Origin: Stentor roeselii
Lineage: Eukaryota > Ciliophora > Heterotrichea > Heterotrichida > Stentoridae
Length of the DNA: 64,000 nucleotides
Direction: 5' to 3'
NCBI GenBank assembly: GCA_006503475.1
Contig: RSEH01000183.1
Location: 1 to 64,000 of the forward strand
The position numbers were made by a program, and so were the translations under genes. Of this stretch, positions 38,517-48,275 are shown piece by piece. Below the pieces are notes generated by a model that worked only from the letters and a program-made list of their open reading frames with translations, searched no databases and had not been told where the DNA came from. Position 1 is the first letter of the stretch. Each line of letters opens with the position of its first letter.

Positions 38517-41500
38517 ATGACAACTAATGAGATCTCAAAGCGGAAAATAATTATGTCCTTCAAAGACGAAATCACTCCTAAGCTCTTCGACTACTCCAAA
38601 TCTCCTGCATCTCTCCTTTCAAATTTCTCTTCATTTTTCAAACCAGTTCAAGAAGTATCTACCGCCAATCGACTTTCAACTAAAAAACTAAGTCAGTCCT
38701 TCAGCCCAGTCCTCTGCAGCATTTTAAGAAATTCTCTTCAAGAGTTATCAAAAAAGTCTTCAACAAAATACCAAGACTACCTAATCCAGCTTTCAAGTCA
38801 AAGTTTAGATTACCTTTCAAAGTTATCTTCTCATTCACCAGAAGAAACTAAAGAATTTTACAACTTTTCTTATTCATTCGCTTTGAAGTTGAATGAACTC
38901 TGCAAATATGAAGACTGTCTGAGGACTTGCAGGTCGATTTCGAAAAGTTTAGAACAAAGTGACTTTATAACTATCCGGGTGAATTTTTACTTGTTACTCA
39001 GTAGTTCTTTACTCAGTCAGGGAAATGCAAACATAAAGACCTTAGAGCAAGTCTACGACTTGCTCGCAATAAAAACTCGAAACCTTTTATTCGAGCACAA
39101 AAAGTCCTTTGACGGTCATGGACTTAACAAAGTTTATCAAAATCTATTCAAATCTTTAATGAAAACTGGAAAAATGCTTGACACCCTCGCAGCTGGTGAC
39201 GTGAATCTTCACATCCAAGCCTTGAAAATAAGAACTATTTCTTTAGACTTCTTCTCGAAAACCAAGCCGCTTATCATATCTGACTACATCGCTTTCGCTT
39301 ATTCTTCAGTTCTCGGGTGCTTCAAATGGGCAGAAAGTTTGAAAAATAAGAGCTTGTACAGTTCTTGTGTCTCTTCAATCGATGATAGTCTTGGACCTGT
39401 TCAGCTCTCTGCAGACCTCGACAAGAACCTTCGGTCGATGATAGAGTTGAAAGCGTTAAATTTGAATAAGATTGAAAAGTTCAGCAAGGTGAAAGAAACT
39501 TTAACTTCCCTTGTCACTGGCTCTGAGGACTTACTTGGCATGTTACTTGACTTGAAATGTTTTTTAGAGATTGTCAAAGCACAGTTTTTAGGAAAACTTG
39601 AAATAATTACAGATCTTGAAGTACTTCATTTAAAAGTTCATCATTTGTTTGAAGTTAAGTTGACTAGTCCTTCAGTTATCAAATCAGGTGAATTGGCTGA
39701 GATAAAAGAACAGGCTCCGAAAGTGATGGTTTCTTTTGAGAATCTGCAAAAGTTTATAGCAACTGTTCATTCACCGAACTCGGTGAAATCTGGACTTGTG
39801 GTCCCGGTTTCTACTTTGAAGATGATGGTGGAACTTGGAAGGTTTTACTTGAAAATGATCAGATTTTTAGAAAAACTTGAATTGACTGCTAATGTTGACT
39901 TAGGACTTTTTTATTATTCCATGGTCTTGAACTTTTCATTGCTTTATATTAACACGAAAGACTCAGAGGTTTTAAGTCAGTTGCTTGGGTATTGTTCACA
40001 GTTTCCTGTGAAACAATCTACCAGGTTCTTGAATAATGTTTACAACCTGCTTTTAAATCTTGTGCAGACAGGTGAAAGAGAAACAGCAATGAAAATAGCA
40101 CTTGTTTTAATTGAAAATACTCAGTTTTTACATGAAAATCTCATCCATCTGCTTGAACTTCTCTCGAAATACACTGGCGATGACCTCAGTAGTTTGAAAT
40201 TTACAAGAAAAACATTATCAGCACTTTTTTTTCGTTTAAACGACAACGAAAAAACAACGAATCTTATACTGAAACTCGTGGAAATCACTGTAAATGTTCA
40301 GTGTAAAGCTATTAAACTAGGAGACCCGGTCTTTGTTTTTGAACAGGTTTCTGCTGACTGGGCAGGAAAAGTGCTGGAAAAGGAAATCGATGTGTTGGTC
40401 AAACGAGTTTTATTTGATGGAGACCCGGATTTAATACTTTTTGAAAGAATTCAAAATATTTCTAGAGTTTTACTTTTTAAGTTTTACAAACCTTTCAGCG
40501 TTGCTCAGATGGACATGCTTATCAAGTACTTTGAAGTTCTTGGCACACTTTCTCCTAATGTACAAGAGGAAAAAGTAGTAAATGAAATATTTTCAGTTGT
40601 TTCTTCCGAAAAAAATACGAGTTTTAAAGAAAAAATATTAAAAATCATCAAGTTTTTCTATAAACATCATAAACGGCCAGTCCTCGTTCTTTGGAAGTGT
40701 CTGGTTAACCTGGAACTGATAAAAGAAGCTGAACAGGCTGATACTTCCACTTGGATTACCAGAGAAAGTTTAAAAATTTACATAAAAATCGTGAAAAACC
40801 TTGAAAAAATGGTTGATTTATATTCAGAAAATTTAAAAATCATCATAAAAAAAGACCTGACAATAAAAAAACTAGAAAATTCTCCATCTTTATTCACCGA
40901 TTCTGACATAAAAACATTAAACCTATCTTCCGAGATATGCCATCTTTACTCTTTACATTCCCTTGAGTACTCTTTTCTAGTCTTTCTAGAAGAACTCGTT
41001 TCAGACACAACTCAAAAAGACTGCCTCGAAGTTCGTAAAAAATTATGTCTTTACCACCTAGGCCACGAAAAGCAAGTTTTTTTTTCCCTTCCAATAGAAG
41101 AAGCAAAACCCTCAGAAGATTTTTTCACCCATTCCTGGAAGCTCTGCCTTTACAGTGAATTTCTTTTCTACTCCGGAAAACTTGATAAAAGTCAAAGTTT
41201 ATTATCATCTCTTTTAAAATCTCTTACTCCAAATCACTTAGAGTTCAAAAGAGGACAACTTTTAAAATCTTACATTTTGTGGGTGTTGTCATTAGTGTCT
41301 CTGATTCAAGGGAATTACTGTGGAAGTCTAAGTCTCTGCAACGAGGGGCGATCTCTTCTGAAATTACAAAGCATTACTTCTTTCTGCATTCACAACCTGA
41401 CAGTTTTCAACTCAATAAGCGACTGCTTTACAAAGCAACAAATAATTTACCCAAACACTTCCTGGTCCTTTCAAAGCTTATCAATAGTTCTAACTCAACA

Positions 41501-43685
41501 ACTTGCAGAAATTTACATAAGACTCTCAATGACAGTCAACTCCTCAATTCTTTTCGCTCAGAATTTGAAACTTGCAAAACTTTTGGCATCACCAAGTCTT
41601 TTTTTATTTTCTTCAAGTAAAACTTGCATCTTGCATCGACAGACTTCAATTGGGATCACTCAGGAGAATATTAAAGAAAGTATTTTTGTTACTATTCAAC
41701 CTGTTGAATTCGCTGAAGGAGTTTTTTCTAATGTTTTTGAAGTACTTTTAATGGAATGTGAAAGGTTTAAGGAAAGAAAAATTGTAGAAGTTTTAGATAC
41801 TGCTGATGTGGACTTGTTTTCGAAAGTTGTTGATAAGGAAAGTTTGTGTTATGCTCTTGTTACTCTTGGGGATATTTTGCAGACTCCTTTTTATTATAGG
41901 ATGATTGATTTGATGGCGGCGGAACAGAATTATTATAGGCTTGCAAGGTATTTGATTAATTATTCGTCGAGTACTGCTAAGTTTGCGGTTTTGAGGTCGC
42001 TTATTTATAGAAAACTTGCATTGTTGAATTATAAACAGTATCCTAAAAAGTTTCCGGTTGAGGATCTTGAAAATTCACTTTTTCAGGTATCTTGTTGTAA
42101 GGATTTTATTAGGAGTGAATGCTGTGGGAATAAGGTCTCGCCTTTACTTCAGGAAGAATTGTGTTTCAGCACCTTAGCCCTCTGCTCCTTCCTCTTAGAC
42201 CAAAACGAGAATATCCACCTTTACCTTTCCTACATCCTCTCATCTCCATACCTCTCAAACCCATCAATCCTAAACCAAACTCACTACTTTTCAGGTCTAT
42301 CAAATTCCCTGGACAATCGTAAACGAACATTCCACCTTCTTTCCTCAATAGGAACCTCTTACAACACCCAAGCATTTCTTCCATGTTTTTCCGACAGCGA
42401 CGAGATGTTTTCCTCCCTTTCAAGTCTTCCAGAAGGACAAGTCCTAATAGGTCTATCAATAGGTCGAAACCCGAGCAAACACGGAAGCCTTATCTGCCGA
42501 GTCGAGTGTCAAAAAGAGCCGATTTGTTCTTTAAGCAACAATTGCCACTGCACTGGAAGCCAAAACTTAAGCGACTTTCTAGAAGAGTTCAACAAAATCA
42601 TGCAAGAAGCAGGAAAAACTTCTTCTCAAAGTGAAAAAATCATTCAAGTCAACTCAGGTCAATGGTGGGAAACTCGAGAAAGATTAGATGAAAAATTGAA
42701 AAAACTTTTAGAATCAATCCAAGATAAGTACTTTGGAATACTTGCTTCATTGTTTGTTGGAAGGATTCAGGACCCTAGCATTGACCAGATGATTTACATG
42801 ACTGCGAAGGACTTGTTTCCTGATACTACCTGTGCCTGTGGAGAGCCCTGGACTTTTCAACTGCTTTACTGTCTGTTCACTGCTTACCTCTGTGGACAGT
42901 TCACCTTAGAAGCCTTTCAGTCTCAGTTGACTGGTTCAGTCTTCGAGAAGTACCAAGACGAAATCATGAAAAAGGCGAAAACCTTGAAAAGACTCTGCAG
43001 TTCTAAAGTTCTTGACCAGTTCCCCGTGACTTTACTGATTTCAGGACATTTACTTCACTTTCCCTGGGAAAGTATGAAAATTTTCAACAACACCTACGTG
43101 ACTCGAAGTCTTTCCCTGAGACTCCTGCTTCAGTCGCTTCCATCTCCAAGACTTCAATACAAGTCCTGCTTTTACATCCTAAACCCTTCAAATGATTTAG
43201 AATCGACTCAAAAAACTTTTTCAGGATTTTTTTCTTCTCATTCAAATTGGACAGGACTAAGCAGAGAGCCTCCTTCAGAAGACCAGTTCAAAGAAGTACT
43301 CAGTAAGAAAGACTTGGTCATTTATTGCGGACATTCAAGTGGCGAGCAGTACTTGAGAAGTGAGAAAATAAAAGAAATTCGTGTAAAATCTGCCACTTTT
43401 TTATTTGGGTGCTCGAGTGGGTTACTTCGAAGTCAGGGATTTTTTGAGCCTCAGGGTGTTGCGGTTCAATATTCCATTGCTCGGTGCCCTGGACTTCTTG
43501 CGAATCTTTGGGATGTGACTGATAAGGATATTGATAGGTTTGCTTTGGAGATGATGAGGAAAATTGAACTTGGAAGCAGTGTCGGAATCGCTATCAGTGC
43601 TGCTCGAAATGCTTGTAAGTTGAAGTTTTTAGTTGGAGCTGCCCCGGTTTGGTATGGAGTTCCTTTGGAATTCAATTTAAACTAA
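38517..43685 (+). CDS. ESP1: Separase (peptidase C50)
   Basis: A 1722-aa protein. The C-terminal 250 residues are the separase protease domain: LLISGHLLHFPWESMKI, then the catalytic His in YCGHSSGEQY (H1606) and the catalytic Cys in FLFGCSSGLL (C1632; codon 43410-43412). It continues with the death-box-like ANLWDVTDKDIDRFALEMM. The long N-terminus is helical, as expected for the TPR-like superhelix of separases. Separase cleaves cohesin at anaphase. In-frame ATGs at 38517 and 38553 are both possible; the second (MSFKDEITPKLF) has the favoured AATTATG context. No intron is needed over 5.2 kb. Strand composition flips inside the gene near 42160. Confidence 0.95.
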   Translation: MTTNEISKRKIIMSFKDEITPKLFDYSKSPASLLSNFSSFFKPVQEVSTANRLSTKKLSQSFSPVLCSILRNSLQELSKKSSTKYQDYLIQLSSQSLDYLSKLSSHSPEETKEFYNFSYSFALKLNELCKYEDCLRTCRSISKSLEQSDFITIRVNFYLLLSSSLLSQGNANIKTLEQVYDLLAIKTRNLLFEHKKSFDGHGLNKVYQNLFKSLMKTGKMLDTLAAGDVNLHIQALKIRTISLDFFSKTKPLIISDYIAFAYSSVLGCFKWAESLKNKSLYSSCVSSIDDSLGPVQLSADLDKNLRSMIELKALNLNKIEKFSKVKETLTSLVTGSEDLLGMLLDLKCFLEIVKAQFLGKLEIITDLEVLHLKVHHLFEVKLTSPSVIKSGELAEIKEQAPKVMVSFENLQKFIATVHSPNSVKSGLVVPVSTLKMMVELGRFYLKMIRFLEKLELTANVDLGLFYYSMVLNFSLLYINTKDSEVLSQLLGYCSQFPVKQSTRFLNNVYNLLLNLVQTGERETAMKIALVLIENTQFLHENLIHLLELLSKYTGDDLSSLKFTRKTLSALFFRLNDNEKTTNLILKLVEITVNVQCKAIKLGDPVFVFEQVSADWAGKVLEKEIDVLVKRVLFDGDPDLILFERIQNISRVLLFKFYKPFSVAQMDMLIKYFEVLGTLSPNVQEEKVVNEIFSVVSSEKNTSFKEKILKIIKFFYKHHKRPVLVLWKCLVNLELIKEAEQADTSTWITRESLKIYIKIVKNLEKMVDLYSENLKIIIKKDLTIKKLENSPSLFTDSDIKTLNLSSEICHLYSLHSLEYSFLVFLEELVSDTTQKDCLEVRKKLCLYHLGHEKQVFFSLPIEEAKPSEDFFTHSWKLCLYSEFLFYSGKLDKSQSLLSSLLKSLTPNHLEFKRGQLLKSYILWVLSLVSLIQGNYCGSLSLCNEGRSLLKLQSITSFCIHNLTVFNSISDCFTKQQIIYPNTSWSFQSLSIVLTQQLAEIYIRLSMTVNSSILFAQNLKLAKLLASPSLFLFSSSKTCILHRQTSIGITQENIKESIFVTIQPVEFAEGVFSNVFEVLLMECERFKERKIVEVLDTADVDLFSKVVDKESLCYALVTLGDILQTPFYYRMIDLMAAEQNYYRLARYLINYSSSTAKFAVLRSLIYRKLALLNYKQYPKKFPVEDLENSLFQVSCCKDFIRSECCGNKVSPLLQEELCFSTLALCSFLLDQNENIHLYLSYILSSPYLSNPSILNQTHYFSGLSNSLDNRKRTFHLLSSIGTSYNTQAFLPCFSDSDEMFSSLSSLPEGQVLIGLSIGRNPSKHGSLICRVECQKEPICSLSNNCHCTGSQNLSDFLEEFNKIMQEAGKTSSQSEKIIQVNSGQWWETRERLDEKLKKLLESIQDKYFGILASLFVGRIQDPSIDQMIYMTAKDLFPDTTCACGEPWTFQLLYCLFTAYLCGQFTLEAFQSQLTGSVFEKYQDEIMKKAKTLKRLCSSKVLDQFPVTLLISGHLLHFPWESMKIFNNTYVTRSLSLRLLLQSLPSPRLQYKSCFYILNPSNDLESTQKTFSGFFSSHSNWTGLSREPPSEDQFKEVLSKKDLVIYCGHSSGEQYLRSEKIKEIRVKSATFLFGCSSGLLRSQGFFEPQGVAVQYSIARCPGLLANLWDVTDKDIDRFALEMMRKIELGSSVGIAISAARNACKLKFLVGAAPVWYGVPLEFNLN

Positions 43686-43695
43686 TGTTAATTAT

Positions 43696-44019
43696 TTAGT
43701 AGGTTGATACGAAGGTTAGTAAGGAGGTTTTTAGGTGGTCTACTAGCTTTTTACGACCTTTTTCGTCTTTCCAGTTCATTATTTTGGTTTTTTTCTCAGC
43801 GATTGTTTGGATGTTGGTTTTTACGATTTCTGAGATTAGATTCATGCTTGTCGTGAAATCTTCGATTGATGATTGGTCTTTGGATTCTTTGTACATCTCT
43901 CCAAATTTCTTAATTTTTTCCTTCATTGTCTGAATGACATTAAAAAGATAAGCCACATGCTCTTTTAATTCATTTAATTCAGAAACCTGTTCTTTAAGTA
44001 TATTAATTTCCTTATACAT
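43696..44019 (-). CDS. Small coiled-coil protein
   Basis: A 107-aa protein. Residues 1-40 are an amphipathic coiled coil (MYKEINILKEQVSELNEL), then helical Lys/Glu-rich sequence ends in LLTFVSTY. Unrecognised. The stop is 10 nt from separase's stop, convergent. It lies 42 nt downstream of the larger coiled-coil gene on the same strand. Confidence 0.6.
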   Translation of the reverse strand: MYKEINILKEQVSELNELKEHVAYLFNVIQTMKEKIKKFGEMYKESKDQSSIEDFTTSMNLISEIVKTNIQTIAEKKTKIMNWKDEKGRKKLVDHLKTSLLTFVSTY

Positions 44020-44061
44020 TGTAGTCTTGTAAATATTTAGTGTTTTTATCCTAATTAAAAC

Positions 44062-45594
44062 TTACTCATTTTTCTTTTCAAACATTTCATCAGCCTGACT
44101 GAGCATTTTTCTTAATAGTTCACTGTATTCAGATTTCAGGAGATTAAACTGCAAAATAATATCATCTTTATGCATATTTTTCAGTTCACTTTCAGTTAAA
44201 TTTGTTGCTGTTTTTCTTAAAAGAGTATGACATTCATAGTGGCTGTACTCCATGATTTTCTGTTGAAGATTATAAAATAATTGTTTATTTCCTTTTTTCA
44301 GCCCTTGAATTTTATTTTTTAGTTTCTGTTTTTGTGATTCGCTTTCGTATTTGTTCTTTTCCAGTTCAGTTTTCAATGACTCGATTTCTTGAATTTGCTT
44401 AGACTCAAACTCACTTTTCAGTGACTGAATCATTACTTTAAGACTTTCATTCTCACCTAACAAAGGTTCAACTTTTTCAATTAAATTGATCTGGTCACTA
44501 AAGTCTTTATTCTTAAAGCCTTCGACTGAGTTTTTGAAGAAAGAGTTTAGTTGAAAAATTTCAGGTTTTTTTTCAAGTGTTTGATTTACTTTTGACTCTT
44601 TAAGATTTTTCACCTTTTCATTCAGCTCCTGAATCTCGATTTTGTATTTTTGTATCAGGATCATCGACTCACATTTGTTTTTCGCTTCAGTATCAAGGTT
44701 AGCTTTCAGATCATTATTTTCTTTCTGAAGTCGAATAATCATCAAATTTTGGTTTTCTTTGATAACCATTAAATTTTCAAAACTTTCCTTGAGTTCCTTA
44801 TATTCCTTATTCATTTTCTCAAATTCTTCAAAATTTCCATGCTTTTGATTATTCTTCACTTTAAACGATTCAACGATATTCCTCAAGTTTAGATTTTCTT
44901 TTTGAAGTTCTAAATTTCTATAGTCATTTTCCGATTCTTTACTCTTAACCTTTATCAGATTTTCTCTTAATTCTCTATTTTCATCAAAAAGTTTTCGATA
45001 AAGTATTTCAAAGTTTTCTCGATTTTTTATTTCGTTTTTATAAAGTTCGAGTATATTTTCATAGTTTCCATATTTTTCCTTCAAATTGATTATTTCAGGA
45101 AATTCAGCTGTATTTTTTTCCACAGTACTTTCAGAATTAATATAAGAGTCTATGCCATTTGGAGTACTAAGACTATCGGACTCCTTATCGAAAGGGTTTC
45201 TTTCATTGGCAACAACTTTTGATTTAAAGATCATTCGCAAACTTAAGTCGTCTTCTTGTCGTCTTTCTGTGACACTGAATGTTTTTGATTCGTTTTCTGC
45301 TGTTTTTTCTGAGTTTTGGCTGTTTTTTCGCTGCCTTGTTGCCAGGCTCTCAAAATTTAAAGAAACTGGCTCCTGAAGCGTTTTATTCCCTGAGAAGAAA
45401 CCTGCCTTTGAAGATCTAGTTGTTGCTAATGGAGTGTTATTGATTTTCCCTTTTTGAAAAGAATTCATATTAGAAGCTGACAGGTCGAGACTTGATGATT
45501 TGGACAATGATGAAGGTTTCTTTATTCTTTGTAGCTGGCTAAATTTTGAAGGGTTCAGGCTTAGCATGTATTTGTTGTTGAGATTTCGAGCCAT
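44062..45594 (-). CDS. Long coiled-coil protein
   Basis: A 510-aa protein. Residues 1-170 are Ser/Asn/Lys-rich and probably disordered. Residues 170-440 are continuous coiled coil (ENREL, LQKENLNLRNIVESF, LKTELEKNKYESESQ). A conserved-looking C-terminal segment follows (YECHTLLRKTATNLTESEL). A cytoskeletal or centrosomal scaffold is plausible; nothing firmer can be said. Confidence 0.65.
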   Translation of the reverse strand: MARNLNNKYMLSLNPSKFSQLQRIKKPSSLSKSSSLDLSASNMNSFQKGKINNTPLATTRSSKAGFFSGNKTLQEPVSLNFESLATRQRKNSQNSEKTAENESKTFSVTERRQEDDLSLRMIFKSKVVANERNPFDKESDSLSTPNGIDSYINSESTVEKNTAEFPEIINLKEKYGNYENILELYKNEIKNRENFEILYRKLFDENRELRENLIKVKSKESENDYRNLELQKENLNLRNIVESFKVKNNQKHGNFEEFEKMNKEYKELKESFENLMVIKENQNLMIIRLQKENNDLKANLDTEAKNKCESMILIQKYKIEIQELNEKVKNLKESKVNQTLEKKPEIFQLNSFFKNSVEGFKNKDFSDQINLIEKVEPLLGENESLKVMIQSLKSEFESKQIQEIESLKTELEKNKYESESQKQKLKNKIQGLKKGNKQLFYNLQQKIMEYSHYECHTLLRKTATNLTESELKNMHKDDIILQFNLLKSEYSELLRKMLSQADEMFEKKNE

Positions 45595-45675
45595 TATATT
45601 TAATATTGATTTTGATTATATTTTATAGGGAATATTAAGGCTGGTAGTGAGGGTTATGGATTAAGGAATTAGAAT

Positions 45676-45740
45676 CAAATTTTTTAGGATTTGAAAATAT
45701 TGAATTTTTTAGGATTGGAAAATATTGAATTTTTTAGTTT
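45676..45740. repeat. Short 25-nt tandem repeat in intergenic spacer
   Basis: About two and a half copies of GAATTTTTTAGGATTGGAAAATATT-like units lie in the 189-nt spacer between the coiled-coil gene and the TPR gene. Confidence 0.65.
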
Positions 45741-45783
45741 AAAGGTTTCATGTTTTAAAGATTTTTTTATTTGAGGTTAGATT

Positions 45784-46767
45784 TTAATGGTACAGGTAAT
45801 TATCAAGGGTGTTAAATAAGTTAAGCTTATTCTTGTAGGGTATTGGGAAAACTTCTGGTGTCTTCGACACTATTCTTTCCCCTTTGCTTATCGACTTTTT
45901 TTTTCCTTTTCTTAATATGAAAAGTTTTTTTCTTTCACCTTTGAATGGTCTTATCTTGCCTGTTTGAACACTTTTACCCCTACCTAGTTTTTTTTCCTTG
46001 TAGCCAAATTCAGACCTTTTGCTAAAATGTCTTGGAACAGGGCTGACCTTTCCATTATTCCTATTCCAAACAACACTTCTATCAACAAACGAGTAATTTT
46101 CCTTGATCTCCGCCATGATCTTCGGTTTAGGTGTAGAGATAGTTCTTACTCTCTGATGTTTGAAACTGTCAAAAGTCCTACTCGAGTCAATAACCAAAGT
46201 CGCAAGTTTGCTTTGAAGTATCCTAAACCTTTCATCAATTTTCAAATAAGCCTCTTCTCCAAGTCTTTTATCCCTGACCAGTTTCAGTGCTTTTTTATAA
46301 AACTTTTCAGCTTCAAAATACTGACTCAAATTTTCCAGTTCAAAAGCAACAGCCTGAAGAGCAGACATTAAAGTAAACTGAAAATCAAAAGACTCTTCCT
46401 CTACATTATTCAAAACTTCTAAAGCCTGTTTCGCTGCACTTAAAGCCTTTTCATGGTCGACAAGCAAAGAATAAACGTTTGACAAGTTCAAAAAACTTCC
46501 AGCTTTTTTCAGCATGTCTGACTTGTTTTCAAGAATTGCTTTGTTGAATGATTTAATCGCTTCTGCGTAGTCGCCTGTCTTTTTGAAAAGGCAGCCGAAG
46601 TTGTTACAGGTTAAAGCGATGAGCCTGTCGGAGCCTGGAATTCCTTTTCTCTGTAAAATCTTTTCGGCTTGGGCTAAAAGGTTGAATGAAACTGCCAACT
46701 GCCCGTTTTTTAAAGCGTTCATTGCTTGCTTATTGTAACTAACGACTGTATCATGAAAGTTGATCAT
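45784..46767 (-). CDS. TPR-repeat protein
   Basis: A 327-aa protein. Tetratricopeptide repeats span residues 8-190 (NALKNGQLAVSFNLLAQAEKI, NNFGCLFKKTGDYAEAIKSFNKA, LNLSNVYSLLVDHEKALSAA). A basic, low-complexity C-terminus follows (KKLFILRKGKKKSISKGER). It is likely a protein-protein adaptor; the partner is unknown. It is divergent with the MORN gene (29 nt). Confidence 0.75.
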   Translation of the reverse strand: MINFHDTVVSYNKQAMNALKNGQLAVSFNLLAQAEKILQRKGIPGSDRLIALTCNNFGCLFKKTGDYAEAIKSFNKAILENKSDMLKKAGSFLNLSNVYSLLVDHEKALSAAKQALEVLNNVEEESFDFQFTLMSALQAVAFELENLSQYFEAEKFYKKALKLVRDKRLGEEAYLKIDERFRILQSKLATLVIDSSRTFDSFKHQRVRTISTPKPKIMAEIKENYSFVDRSVVWNRNNGKVSPVPRHFSKRSEFGYKEKKLGRGKSVQTGKIRPFKGERKKLFILRKGKKKSISKGERIVSKTPEVFPIPYKNKLNLFNTLDNYLYH

Positions 46768-46796
46768 AATAAAGTTTATCTTGGTATCTTATAATC

Positions 46797-47816
46797 ATGG
46801 GTCAAATCACTTGTTCTATTTGCTCTGGAAATGAAAGGGATAAAGAAACTAAAATTGAAGTTGATTTCAGGGAAAATGCTTTGGCGAAGGGTCTTCAGAA
46901 TACGTTTATGGAGATGCCGACATCCTGTCTACAACTAGACTACCTGAAACAGCGAGAGTCAAGCATAATAAAAATCCAATCCTTATGGCGTGGATACCAA
47001 GTGCGAAAGTCACAAAAGCCACGACCACGAAAATCAGCATATTTTTCATCACGTCACACGAACCCAAGGTTCAAAAACGTGAATGGCCAACAAGAATCCC
47101 GGCCTCCCTTCACCTTCAAAAACGGAGCGATATACACAGGTGAGTGGGTAGACGACTATCGCAACGGTACAGGCAGCCAGGTCTGGCCAGACGGAGCATC
47201 TTACAAAGGAAGTTGGAAAAAAAACAAAGCAGAAGGTTTCGGCAAGTTTTTCCACATCGACGGGGACCGATACGAAGGTAACTGGAAAGGAGATAAAGCG
47301 AACGGCAAAGGAGTTTACTTTCACGTAAACGGTGCCAAATACGAAGGTGACTGGAAAGACGACTTGCAAGACGGCTACGGCGTCGAGGTCTGGGCAGACA
47401 GCAGCAGGTACCAAGGCTTTTATCGTGGTGGAAAAAAGCACGGATTCGGTGTTTACTTCTGGAATGACGGGTCAAAGTACGTCGGGTGCTGGAAAAATAA
47501 TCAAATCAATGGAAGAGGAGTTTATACCTGGCTTGATGGAAGGTCTTATGATGGAGAATGGGCTGGAAATTCAATGCATGGATATGGAGTCTATGTTTGG
47601 AAAGATGGAAGAAAGTACCAGGGCGATTATCGACTTGATAAAAAACATGGCCAAGGGACTTATACTTGGACTGATGGGAAAAAATACGTCGGGGCTTGGA
47701 AGAATGGAAGACAACATGGACCTGGAGAACTACGCATGCCGGATGGAAATGTTAAAAAAGGAATTTGGAGAGATGGAAAGTTTGAAAGTGATAGAAAGTC
47801 TATTGGTCAACAGTAA
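46797..47816 (+). CDS. MORN-repeat protein with IQ motif, N-myristoylated
   Basis: A 339-aa protein. The N-terminus MGQITCSIC fits myristoylation and palmitoylation. An IQ-type calmodulin site lies near residue 58 (IIKIQSLWRGYQVRKSQ). From about 105 there are nine to ten MORN repeats, for example YTGEWVDDYRNGTGSQVWPDG, YEGNWKGDKANGKGVYFHV and YVGAWKNGRQHGPGELRMPDG. MORN proteins link membranes to the cortical cytoskeleton and occur in ciliary radial-spoke heads. The acylated IQ-MORN layout suggests a calcium-responsive cortical scaffold. It is neighbour to other MG-starting genes. Confidence 0.88.
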   Translation: MGQITCSICSGNERDKETKIEVDFRENALAKGLQNTFMEMPTSCLQLDYLKQRESSIIKIQSLWRGYQVRKSQKPRPRKSAYFSSRHTNPRFKNVNGQQESRPPFTFKNGAIYTGEWVDDYRNGTGSQVWPDGASYKGSWKKNKAEGFGKFFHIDGDRYEGNWKGDKANGKGVYFHVNGAKYEGDWKDDLQDGYGVEVWADSSRYQGFYRGGKKHGFGVYFWNDGSKYVGCWKNNQINGRGVYTWLDGRSYDGEWAGNSMHGYGVYVWKDGRKYQGDYRLDKKHGQGTYTWTDGKKYVGAWKNGRQHGPGELRMPDGNVKKGIWRDGKFESDRKSIGQQ

Positions 47817-47855
47817 TGTTTAATTCGTTTATTTTCGGATAATCATAATCTTTTA

Positions 47856-48215
47856 ATGAAATTTACCGGCACACGTTGCAAGAAAAAAAGTGTCATGTTT
47901 GTTGATCAGGTTAGAACTGAAGATATTTCTCATGAAGGGCTGGAAAAAGGTTCTAGTATTAGCTATCAAAGCTCTGAAGAAAGCATCACAACACCTTCCA
48001 AGAAGTTTTTATCTGATCAGCTGGAAGTTCTTAAAAAAAACTTAGAAACCATTGAAAGTTCAGTCGAGGTTCAACTTCACAGTCTTCAAGCTTTTAACTA
48101 TGCTGAAACTGACGACTTGGAAAAAAGAATCAAGTTAAAATTACAAGTTTTAAATGAAGAGAAAAAACTAAAACAACACCCTGGATGTTGCCTGAATCAC
48201 TGCTTCCTTCAATGA
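47856..48215 (+). CDS. Small coiled-coil protein with cysteine-rich CaaX-like tail
   Basis: A 119-aa protein. It is polar at the N-terminus, helical at residues 52-105 (FLSDQLEVLKKNLETIESSV), and ends in GCCLNHCFLQ. The last four (CFLQ) form a CaaX box with Gln at X, a farnesylation type. The CC pair just before could be palmitoylated. Membrane anchoring is predicted; function is unknown. The stop is TGA. Confidence 0.6.
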   Translation: MKFTGTRCKKKSVMFVDQVRTEDISHEGLEKGSSISYQSSEESITTPSKKFLSDQLEVLKKNLETIESSVEVQLHSLQAFNYAETDDLEKRIKLKLQVLNEEKKLKQHPGCCLNHCFLQ

Positions 48216-48275
48216 AATATAATAAATCATGAAAAATTGTTAATATTTTATTAAAACTATAGACAACAGATATAA

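Noticed and set aside
42160-42300. Reading the abrupt composition change in separase as a gene boundary or chimeric assembly
   Set aside because: The protein stays continuous and family-like across it, and similar drops recur at many other places.
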